From Fidelibacterota bacterium (GTDB taxonomy: Bacteria; Fidelibacterota; Marinisomatia; Marinisomatales; S15-B10), in assembly GCA_002691365.1 (NCBI GenBank), contig NZHL01000008.1:127788-145013 (forward strand): 17,226 bases of DNA, in the 5' to 3' direction. The notes under the pieces are model-generated. The model did no database searches. It had not been told where the DNA came from and saw nothing but the letters and a program-made list of their open reading frames with translations. Position 1 is the first letter of the stretch. Each line of letters opens with the position of its first letter. The position numbers were made by a program, and so were the translations under genes. This document shows positions 1-6,193 of the stretch, piece after piece.

Positions 1-2478
1 TTGGTTAAAATACAGTTGCCTGTTGAACAAAACTTAAACCTTAAATCAGATTCTAAGATGTTATATAAGTCTTTGTTGATAAAAAAATCTTTAAATGGTT
101 ATTTTTCAATTTCTAGATATGGTAAAACTGATGGTGTTGACAATGATTTAAAGTGTATAAATCATTTTGGGTTTAGAAAAAACCCCACCTTGTTGAAGTC
201 TTTGATAAAATCAAAACAAGCTGAGGGTATAAATAATTTTTTGATTTGTTTAAACCCTGATTTTTCACACAAAATAAAATCTAAGGTGTTTTCAGGTTTT
301 ATAAGTTCAAACGTGAGGTTGTTAACATCTTTTTCTTCAAGTGTTTTAGGTTTGTTTTTTTTAAAACTCTCTGATGTTTATGATATTCCAGAAATAATAA
401 AAAACAAAGATGAAACATCAGTTAAATCTTTTAATAGTTCATCAAATGCGTTCAAGTGGAAAAGTTTGGTTGTACATGAAAATTTGGGTGTTGGTGTATA
501 TAAAGGTTTGTCAAAAGTAAAAAATGGTTCTTCTGTTGTTGAGTGTGTTGCTCTTGAATATAAACACGGGGACAAGGTTCATGTTCCGTTAGAAAATTTG
601 CATTTTTTAGATATATATATTGGAAATAAAAATGAAAAAAACATTACCGATCTTAGAAAAACTTCATGGGAGAGAGAGAAATTTAAAGCAAGAAAATCTG
701 CTGGTGAAATTGTTGATTCTTTTGTTGAAATGTATGGAAAGAGAACAAATGAAAGTGGTGTTGCTTTTGAAAAAGATGGTGAATTATATGATGAATTAAA
801 AGAATCTTTTAAATATACTGAAACAAAAGATCAGCTCGTTGCCTATCAAGAAATTAAAAGAGATATGGAAAACAAACTCCCAATGGATCGTCTTTTGTGT
901 GGTGATGTTGGTTTTGGAAAAACCGAAGTTGCAATACGGTCTGCCCTAAAAGCTCTTAACACAGACAAGCAAGTTGTTGTTTTGGCTCCAACAACAATTT
1001 TAAGTAATCAACTTTTTGAATCTTTTAAAGAAAGGTTGTCTGGTTTTGGTTTTAATTTGTGCCAGCTTTCAAGGTTTGTTTCTAAAAAACTTATTTCTAA
1101 ATATGTTGTTGAAATTAAATCTGGTAAAATTGATGTTGTTGTTGGAACACATAGGGTTTTATCAAAAGATGTAAAAATACCAAAATTGGGATTAATTATT
1201 ATCGATGAGGAGCATAGGTTTGGTGCAAACCACAAAGAAAAGCTTCGGATTTTTTCAAACAATGTTGATGTTCTTAGTATGAGCGCTACACCAATACCTA
1301 GAACAATGCAGTTTGCTCTTATGGGTATAAGAGATATAACCACAATTAAAACACCACCTGTTGGCCGTCTTTCGGTAATAACAAACCAACTACCCTTTGA
1401 CAGTTCAACCCTAAAACATGCTGCTCTTTATGAAAAAGAAAGGGGTGGACAATCTTTTTTTGTTTTTAACAATGTTAAAAAAATTGAGGGTATGGTGTTA
1501 AAGCTTAAAAATTTACTACCAAACCTTTCAATTAAATATGCTCACGGACAAATGAAACCTGTGGATCTTGAAAAAATAATGAATGAGATGTTTTTAGGGA
1601 AAATTGATTTGTTGGTATGCACAACCATTATTGAAGCTGGTGTTGACCTTCCAAATGTCAATACTATTTTTATATATGATGCTCACAAATATGGTTTGTC
1701 TCAACTTTACCAAATGAGGGGTCGTGTTGGTAGGTCTCCTGTTCAGGCTTATTGTTATTTATTAACTCCAAATGTTGATTTATCACAAGAGGCTTATGAA
1801 AGGTTAAGAACCCTTCAATACAATTCGGTTTTGGGTTCTGGTTACAATATAGCGTTAAGAGATTTTGAAATGCGTGGGGGTGGTAATCTTTTTGGAACAG
1901 AACAAAGTGGTCATCTTTCTAATGTTGGTTTGAATTTTTACAATAAAATGATAAAAGAAAAAGCTTTGTTGTTAAAAAGTGGTGATATGGGTAATGAAAA
2001 AGTAGAAAAAGAATCTGTTTTTAAAATTTCTGTTGGTGGTGAGGCATTAATTCCTGAGGATTTTATGGAAAACCAAGATGATAGATTGTTTTTTTATAGA
2101 AGACTGTCTTTGTCTACTGATTGTAAAGAGGTTGATTTGGTTAATTTTGAGATCAGGGATAGGTTTGGTTTGCCACCCACATCTTTAAGATTATTGTTTT
2201 TAATAAAAAAAATTCGCTTGTTGTCTTTGAATATGAACTTATTGTTTCTTAAAACAAACAATACTGGGGTTGATTTGTTGTTTGGTTTGTTTAACAAGGA
2301 GGATGTTGTGGGTTTGGTTACGCAGGCTTCTTCTTTTTTTAATAATCACGGTGTTGTTTTTTCTGTTCAAAACAACTCCACTGGTTTAACTTTTAAAATA
2401 GAAACCCACGGCGTAGAGAAGTCTTTGTCGAGTGTTGTTGGTTTGTTAAATTTCTTAAAAGATGAAAATGAAGATTAA
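1..2478 (+). CDS. mfd: Transcription-repair coupling factor Mfd, 5'-truncated by window edge
   Basis: Mfd is an ATP-dependent DNA translocase that removes RNA polymerase stalled at DNA lesions and recruits UvrA for nucleotide excision repair. The 825 visible residues contain the CarD-like RNA-polymerase-interacting domain (about 155-207, motif VVHENLGVGVYKGL). The superfamily 2 motor follows, with Walker A GDVGFGKTEV (301-310), the DEEHRFG box (402-408), SATPIPRT (428-435), and then the TTIIEAGVDLPN and QMRGRVGRS motifs of the translocase/TRG region. The C-terminal TRCF domain contains LIPEDFM. Family members are usually about 1,100 residues long, so the UvrB-like N-terminal domains must lie upstream of the window. 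The TTG at position 1 is an in-frame codon inside the gene, not a credible start. Its end overlaps the next gene by 17 bp, suggesting co-transcription. Third codon positions are conspicuously T- and G-rich. Confidence 0.96.
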   Translation: MVKIQLPVEQNLNLKSDSKMLYKSLLIKKSLNGYFSISRYGKTDGVDNDLKCINHFGFRKNPTLLKSLIKSKQAEGINNFLICLNPDFSHKIKSKVFSGFISSNVRLLTSFSSSVLGLFFLKLSDVYDIPEIIKNKDETSVKSFNSSSNAFKWKSLVVHENLGVGVYKGLSKVKNGSSVVECVALEYKHGDKVHVPLENLHFLDIYIGNKNEKNITDLRKTSWEREKFKARKSAGEIVDSFVEMYGKRTNESGVAFEKDGELYDELKESFKYTETKDQLVAYQEIKRDMENKLPMDRLLCGDVGFGKTEVAIRSALKALNTDKQVVVLAPTTILSNQLFESFKERLSGFGFNLCQLSRFVSKKLISKYVVEIKSGKIDVVVGTHRVLSKDVKIPKLGLIIIDEEHRFGANHKEKLRIFSNNVDVLSMSATPIPRTMQFALMGIRDITTIKTPPVGRLSVITNQLPFDSSTLKHAALYEKERGGQSFFVFNNVKKIEGMVLKLKNLLPNLSIKYAHGQMKPVDLEKIMNEMFLGKIDLLVCTTIIEAGVDLPNVNTIFIYDAHKYGLSQLYQMRGRVGRSPVQAYCYLLTPNVDLSQEAYERLRTLQYNSVLGSGYNIALRDFEMRGGGNLFGTEQSGHLSNVGLNFYNKMIKEKALLLKSGDMGNEKVEKESVFKISVGGEALIPEDFMENQDDRLFFYRRLSLSTDCKEVDLVNFEIRDRFGLPPTSLRLLFLIKKIRLLSLNMNLLFLKTNNTGVDLLFGLFNKEDVVGLVTQASSFFNNHGVVFSVQNNSTGLTFKIETHGVEKSLSSVVGLLNFLKDENED

Positions 2479-3166
2479 TACTGTTTTTTTTTTAATAACA
2501 ATTGTTGTTGTTTCTTGTAATAAAAACATAGAAGTTTTAGATGAAAACAAAAAAATTAAAAATTCTATGTTAAACAAAAGTTTTGAGTTGTTTTTTTTTG
2601 AATATCAAAAAAACATGGGTGGAAAAATAGATTCTATTGAAGAAATGGTATCTTCTTACGAGAAAATTTTATATGGTAATGTTTATTTAGAAAATCATTT
2701 AAAAGACAAGGTTTTTGTTAGTATGGAAGAGATAAGGGAGTATTATATAAACAACAAGTTTGAGTTTGTACGAAAAAACGACGAGCTTTTGGTTTTACAC
2801 TTTACAACAGAAAATGTTGGTGAGGCAAAAAAAGTTGGTTTAGATTTATCTAAAAAAAACGGTGATGTTAAATTAAAAACAATGAAAGATTATAATATTA
2901 TATATTCTAAGTTAAAAAAAGGTGATCTTCCAACAACACTTGATAATATTGTTTTTTCTTCTTTTTCAACAGATCGTGTTATTGGTCCAATAAAAACTGA
3001 TTTTGGTTATCATGTTGTTGTGGTTGTTGATTATTTAAAAAAAGGTGGTTATTTGGGTTTAGACGAAGTGTATGACCAAATAAGTCAGAATATTTATAAC
3101 TATAAGAGGGTAGGTTTGTTAAAAACCCTTATAGATAGTTTATCGATGGAGTATAAAAATGATTAA
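2462..3166 (+). CDS. Small parvulin-type peptidyl-prolyl isomerase lipoprotein
   Basis: This is a predicted lipoprotein of 234 residues. A short basic N-terminus is followed by a hydrophobic stretch ending in VVVSC, a lipobox-like motif with Cys19 as the likely lipidated residue. The C-terminal half resembles a PpiC/parvulin domain: GPIKTDFGYHV (175-185) matches the conserved end of that fold. The middle is Lys/Glu-rich, like the helical chaperone part of SurA/PpiD proteins. The full active-site set is hard to trace, so catalysis is uncertain and a chaperone-only role is possible. It starts inside the end of mfd (17-bp overlap; a second in-frame ATG lies 6 bp downstream) and overlaps the following surA-like gene by 8 bp. 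The pair probably assists folding of envelope proteins in the periplasm. The domain assignment is fairly secure; substrate and activity are inferred. Confidence 0.8.
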   Translation: MKMKINTVFFLITIVVVSCNKNIEVLDENKKIKNSMLNKSFELFFFEYQKNMGGKIDSIEEMVSSYEKILYGNVYLENHLKDKVFVSMEEIREYYINNKFEFVRKNDELLVLHFTTENVGEAKKVGLDLSKKNGDVKLKTMKDYNIIYSKLKKGDLPTTLDNIVFSSFSTDRVIGPIKTDFGYHVVVVVDYLKKGGYLGLDEVYDQISQNIYNYKRVGLLKTLIDSLSMEYKND

Positions 3167-4436
3167 AAAGATTTTGTTTTTCTTGTTCTTTTTATTTTTG
3201 ATTGGTAAAAGCCAAGAAGATTTAATTGATGGGATAGCGGCAATTGTAGGAGAACATGTTATATTAAAAAGTGATGTTGCACAACTTACACAAATGACAG
3301 CGGTTCAACAAAACCTTGACCCTCGATTTGATGTTGAAAAGTTAGAAAAACTACAAAAATCTATCGTAACATCCTTAATAAATCAAAAAATTATTTTAGA
3401 AATTGCTGAAGAAGAAAGTATTGTTGTGGAGGATAGAGAGGTTGAACAAAGTGTGGAACAATATATTTCACAATCTGTTGCTCAGGCTGGTTCTGAAGAA
3501 AACCTAGAAAATATGTTGGGGAAAAATGTAAACGAACTAAGAAGAGAGTGGTGGGAGGAAATGAGAGAACAATTAATTACCGAAAAATATCAAGCTCAAT
3601 TTTTTGGTTCTTCAAAAATTACAAAAGATGAGGTGGTTGTATTTTACAACAATTTTAAAGACAGTTTGTCTTATATTCCCAACTCTTATAATACTAGTCA
3701 TATTTTTTTAAAATTGGTTCCTGGTGAAAAAAGTCGTTCTCTTGCTTATTTTTTAGCTGATTCTATAAGAAATGTTATTTTGGATGGGGGTGAATTTTCC
3801 TCTCTTGCGAAAACCTTTTCAAACGATCCTGGTTCTAAAATGAATGGGGGTGAGTTAGGTTTTGTAGGAAGGGGTACGTTTGTACCTACTTTTGAACAAG
3901 CTGCTTATAATCTTGATATAATGGATATTAGTCCGGTTGTAGAGTCTGATTTTGGTTTTCATATTATACAGCTTTTAGGAAAGCTTGGTGATAAAATAAA
4001 CACAAGACATATTCTTATATCTCCAAAAGTTAGTTTTGAAGATGAAGAAAATATCTATCAACATGCTTTAAACATAAAAGATAGTATAAGTACATATTCG
4101 GATTTTAGTGTTTTTGCTAAGAAATATTCTGATGATTTTAAAACCAAAGACATAGGTGGTTCTTTAGGTTGGATAAACAACCGAGATTTTCCAAATAAAG
4201 ATTTAATATCAATTATTCCTGACTTAGATATAAACAAATGTTCTGTTCCTATAAATACATCAGAGGGTGTTCATTTGTTGTTTGTCTCTGATATCAAATC
4301 CGGGGGTATACCAAGTTTGGAAAATAATTGGCCTATAATTGAACAAATGGCCTTAAATCAAAAAAAAATAAATCTTTTTAATTCTATGATAAAAGAAAAA
4401 TCAGAAAGTTATTTTATTAAAAATTATATTAATTAA
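3159..4436 (+). CDS. surA: SurA-like periplasmic chaperone / peptidyl-prolyl isomerase
   Basis: The protein (425 residues) has a cleavable-looking signal peptide: two lysines, a Phe/Leu-rich core to about residue 15, then GKSQ. A SurA N-terminal domain follows (about 20-150), opening with the typical DGIAAIVGEHVILKSDV segment. Two consecutive parvulin domains come next. The first (about 175-275) has HIFLK, NDPGS, GGELGFVGRG and SDFGFHIIQL. The second (about 280-378) has TRHILI, GGSLGWI and SEGVHLLFV. This matches SurA architecture and length (about 430 residues). SurA binds unfolded outer-membrane proteins in the periplasm and hands them to the BAM complex. The start is supported by a GGAG Shine-Dalgarno sequence at 3148-3151, 7 bp before the ATG. 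It is the last gene before the 330-bp spacer, and a hairpin follows its stop directly. Which parvulin domain is catalytic cannot be told from reading alone. Confidence 0.88.
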   Translation: MIKKILFFLFFLFLIGKSQEDLIDGIAAIVGEHVILKSDVAQLTQMTAVQQNLDPRFDVEKLEKLQKSIVTSLINQKIILEIAEEESIVVEDREVEQSVEQYISQSVAQAGSEENLENMLGKNVNELRREWWEEMREQLITEKYQAQFFGSSKITKDEVVVFYNNFKDSLSYIPNSYNTSHIFLKLVPGEKSRSLAYFLADSIRNVILDGGEFSSLAKTFSNDPGSKMNGGELGFVGRGTFVPTFEQAAYNLDIMDISPVVESDFGFHIIQLLGKLGDKINTRHILISPKVSFEDEENIYQHALNIKDSISTYSDFSVFAKKYSDDFKTKDIGGSLGWINNRDFPNKDLISIIPDLDINKCSVPINTSEGVHLLFVSDIKSGGIPSLENNWPIIEQMALNQKKINLFNSMIKEKSESYFIKNYIN

Positions 4437-4445
4437 TTATCAACA
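4437..4445 (+). promoter_or_regulatory. DnaA-box-like 9-mer TTATCAACA
   Basis: One mismatch to the consensus TTATCCACA. It begins immediately after the surA stop codon and overlaps the left arm of the hairpin. An identical copy lies at 4593-4601. Confidence 0.3.
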
Positions 4446-4468
4446 AAATTAATTAATTTTTGTTGGTA
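4438..4468 (+). terminator. AT-rich hairpin after surA, possible intrinsic terminator
   Basis: An 11-bp stem (4438-4448 with 4458-4468, one T-G wobble) encloses a 9-nt loop. It starts 2 bp after the surA stop and is followed by a T-rich run. The stem is weak, with three G-C pairs, so termination is uncertain. The same two arms carry DnaA-box-like sequences in opposite orientation, so the symmetry could instead belong to the candidate origin. Confidence 0.4.
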
Positions 4469-4482
4469 TTATTATTTTATTA

Positions 4483-4508
4483 ATATTTAAAAAAGTTTTT
4501 TTAAATAT
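4483..4508. repeat. 26-bp A/T palindrome in the pre-dnaN spacer
   Basis: Perfect 12-bp inverted arms ATATTTAAAAAA (4483-4494) and TTTTTTAAATAT (4497-4508) are separated by GT. The 2-nt centre is too tight for a normal RNA hairpin, so a DNA-level role (protein-binding site, bent DNA or cruciform) is more natural if it is functional. A-tract-rich DNA makes chance palindromes fairly common. Confidence 0.45.
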
Positions 4509-4561
4509 ACACAAACCATAAACATAAAGTTTTTTTATAAATGACAACCCTAACAATGTTA

Positions 4562-4577
4562 TTTAAGTACACTTAAA
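4562..4577. repeat. 16-bp palindrome TTTAAGT-AC-ACTTAAA
   Basis: Perfect 7-bp inverted arms around a central AC, 15 bp upstream of the second DnaA-box-like 9-mer. The form suits a dimeric regulator operator or an origin-binding site. No specific protein can be named. Confidence 0.35.
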
Positions 4578-4592
4578 ATTGTTTGAAAGTTT

Positions 4593-4601
4593 TTATCAAC
4601 A
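4593..4601 (+). promoter_or_regulatory. DnaA-box-like 9-mer TTATCAACA, second copy
   Basis: Identical to the copy at 4437-4445 and in the same orientation. It lies at the left edge of the most AT-rich part of the spacer, the arrangement expected if DnaA bound here next to an unwinding element. Confidence 0.3.
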
Positions 4602-4712
4602 TATTAACACTATTATATTATTTAATATTATTTTTAATTAAAAAGATAAATATTATTAACATATAATTTTTGTTAATTCTAAAAAAATTGTTGTTAAGAA
4701 GTATATATTTAA

Positions 4713-4742
4713 TTAATCTAAAAAGAGAAAATTTAATATAAT
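4713..4742 (+). promoter_or_regulatory. dnaN: Possible dnaN promoter
   Basis: A perfect TATAAT hexamer at 4737-4742 lies 25 bp upstream of the dnaN ATG. A poor -35 match (TTAATC, 4713-4718) sits 18 bp away. The position is reasonable for the start of the dnaN transcription unit, but a -10-like hexamer is expected by chance in DNA this AT-rich. Confidence 0.3.
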
Positions 4743-4766
4743 TTAAAATAAATCTTCAAAACGAAA

Positions 4767-5888
4767 ATGAAAATTAAAATAAACAGAAACACACTATTAG
4801 ACACACTCCAAAAATTATCAAAAGCGGCACCAAACAGATCTACAATTCCTATATTAAACAGTTTTCTTTTTTCAACAGAAATAGATGGTCTTCAAATTAG
4901 AGCAACAGACCTAGAAATCACCTTAATATCATCATTAAAGGTAAAAATAGAAGAAACGGGAAGTGTTGCTATACCTCAAAAAACGTTAATAGATATTACT
5001 TCTGCTTTACCAGAAACAGAAATGGTAATAGAATTACAAGAAAACAATAAGGTTGTGATAAAAACAAAAGAAGGAAATTATAATATAAGCGGAAGTAATT
5101 CAGAAGAATATCCAAATATTCCTCAAATTGACAATAAAAAAGAAATAAATATCAAATCAAAAGTTTTAAAAAAATTAATTACTAAAACGATTTTTGCTTT
5201 AAGTAGAGACGACACAAAACCTTCTTTAATGGGTGCATATATGGAGGTGTTAGAGAACCAAATAAGTTTGGTTGCAACAGATGGACATAGATTGTCTTAT
5301 TTTAAAAACAAAGAGTTTTTGTCTGGTGGTTATGAGGGATCACTTATAATACCTAAAAAGTTTTTAAATTTAATTATTCCTTTGTTGGAAACACAAAAAG
5401 AGACAACAGTTTGGGTGGGAGACAATCATATAACTACAACATTTGGTAATATAACTGCATTTTCAAGACTAATTGATGCACAATACCCAGACTTTAGAGC
5501 GGTTATTCCAAAAAACAATGAGAAAATTATGGTTGGAAATAAAGAGCAAATTTTATCATCGGTTAAAAGAGTTGGAATTTTTTCTAACAGAGAAACAAAA
5601 CAAATAGATTTTATCATTAGTGAAAACAAATTAATGGTTAGAACAGAAGATGCAGAAAGCGCAACAAAAGCAAAAGAAATGTTAGATGTGAATTATAAAG
5701 AAGAAAATATTACAATAGGATTCAATGCTAACTATTTATCAGATATATTAAATCATATAGAAACAAAAAATTTTGTAATGAGGTTAAATTCCCCAATTTC
5801 TGCAACACTTTTTAGTGCAGAAGAGAATGAAAAAAAAGAAGAAGAGCAGATAATGTTATTAATGCCAATGAGAACTGGTGTAACCTAA
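4767..5888 (+). CDS. dnaN: DNA polymerase III beta subunit (sliding clamp)
   Basis: DnaN forms the dimeric ring that tethers the replicative polymerase to DNA and serves as docking platform for other replication and repair proteins. At 373 residues it has the usual family length (about 365-380) and the three-fold repeated clamp domain pattern. Recognisable segments include PILNSFLF and ATDLEI in domain 1, LVATDGHRLSYFK in domain 2, and FSRLIDAQYPDFRAVIP, IGFNANYLSDIL and a C-terminal LLMPMR in domain 3. The usual end MPMRL is replaced by MPMRTGVT, a small extension. No Shine-Dalgarno sequence is evident before the ATG. It heads the replication block: a DUF721 gene starts 27 bp downstream, followed by gyrB and gyrA. 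In many bacteria dnaA precedes and recF follows dnaN; neither is here. Confidence 0.96.
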   Translation: MKIKINRNTLLDTLQKLSKAAPNRSTIPILNSFLFSTEIDGLQIRATDLEITLISSLKVKIEETGSVAIPQKTLIDITSALPETEMVIELQENNKVVIKTKEGNYNISGSNSEEYPNIPQIDNKKEINIKSKVLKKLITKTIFALSRDDTKPSLMGAYMEVLENQISLVATDGHRLSYFKNKEFLSGGYEGSLIIPKKFLNLIIPLLETQKETTVWVGDNHITTTFGNITAFSRLIDAQYPDFRAVIPKNNEKIMVGNKEQILSSVKRVGIFSNRETKQIDFIISENKLMVRTEDAESATKAKEMLDVNYKEENITIGFNANYLSDILNHIETKNFVMRLNSPISATLFSAEENEKKEEEQIMLLMPMRTGVT

Positions 5889-5915
5889 AAAATAAAAAGC
5901 GGGACCACACAATTA

Positions 5916-6191
5916 TTGCAATCATTAAAAAAAGTATTAAAAGAAACACTTAAAAAAACAGGTGTAAAGCAAAAGTTGAAAGCAAACTCTACACACTTGG
6001 TTTGGAGAGAGGTTGTTGGAGATAAAATTTCTCAAAACGTAGAAACGAAAGAAATAAGAAACGGGGTTTTGTTTCTTGAGGCAAAAACACCGGTTTGGAG
6101 AAACGAAATACAGTTAATCAAAAACAATATAATCGACAAATTAAATAAAAAATTAAAAAACAATATAATTAAAGACTTAAGGATAAAGTAA
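5916..6191 (+). CDS. DUF721 / DciA-like protein
   Basis: This small basic protein (91 residues) matches the DUF721 pattern: an N-terminal helix rich in Leu and Lys, then HLVWREVVGDKISQNVE, then GVLFLEAKTPVWRNEIQL and a C-terminal helix ending in NIIKDLRIK. DUF721 is the family that includes DciA, the widespread loader or partner of the replicative helicase DnaB in bacteria lacking DnaC/DnaI. Its place between dnaN and gyrB fits that role. The start is a TTG, since the reading frame is closed upstream by the dnaN stop codon itself and no ATG or GTG lies between. No clear Shine-Dalgarno sequence is visible, although an isolated G/C-rich patch (AGCGGGACC, 5898-5906) precedes it. It ends 2 bp before gyrB. 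The family assignment is good; the helicase-loading function is inferred from the family. Confidence 0.82.
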   Translation: MQSLKKVLKETLKKTGVKQKLKANSTHLVWREVVGDKISQNVETKEIRNGVLFLEAKTPVWRNEIQLIKNNIIDKLNKKLKNNIIKDLRIK

Positions 6192-6193
6192 CA

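Larger units (their letters stand above)
4437..4766. other. Gene-free AT-rich spacer before dnaN; candidate replication origin
   Basis: This 330-bp stretch has no credible ORF. It contains two identical TTATCAACA 9-mers (4437-4445 and 4593-4601), each one base from the classical DnaA box TTATCCACA. There is also a looser inverted copy (TGTTGGTAT, 4461-4469), a related TTATTAACA (4653-4661), two palindromes and a stretch at 4602-4690 with only 7 G/C in 89 bases that could serve as an unwinding element. It sits directly upstream of dnaN and the gyrase genes, a neighbourhood often near bacterial origins. Against this, dnaA is not adjacent, AT-rich DNA produces such 9-mers by chance, and base skew does not give a simple origin pattern. 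The spacer must in any case hold the dnaN promoter. Confidence 0.4.

Noticed and set aside
1..3. TTG at the first base as start codon of mfd
   Set aside because: The sequence after it is internal Mfd sequence, about 300 residues are missing compared with the family, and the frame is open at the window edge.
1008..1343. Minus-strand ORF of 111 codons inside mfd
   Set aside because: It is an antisense shadow of the helicase motif region of mfd and has no plausible domain.
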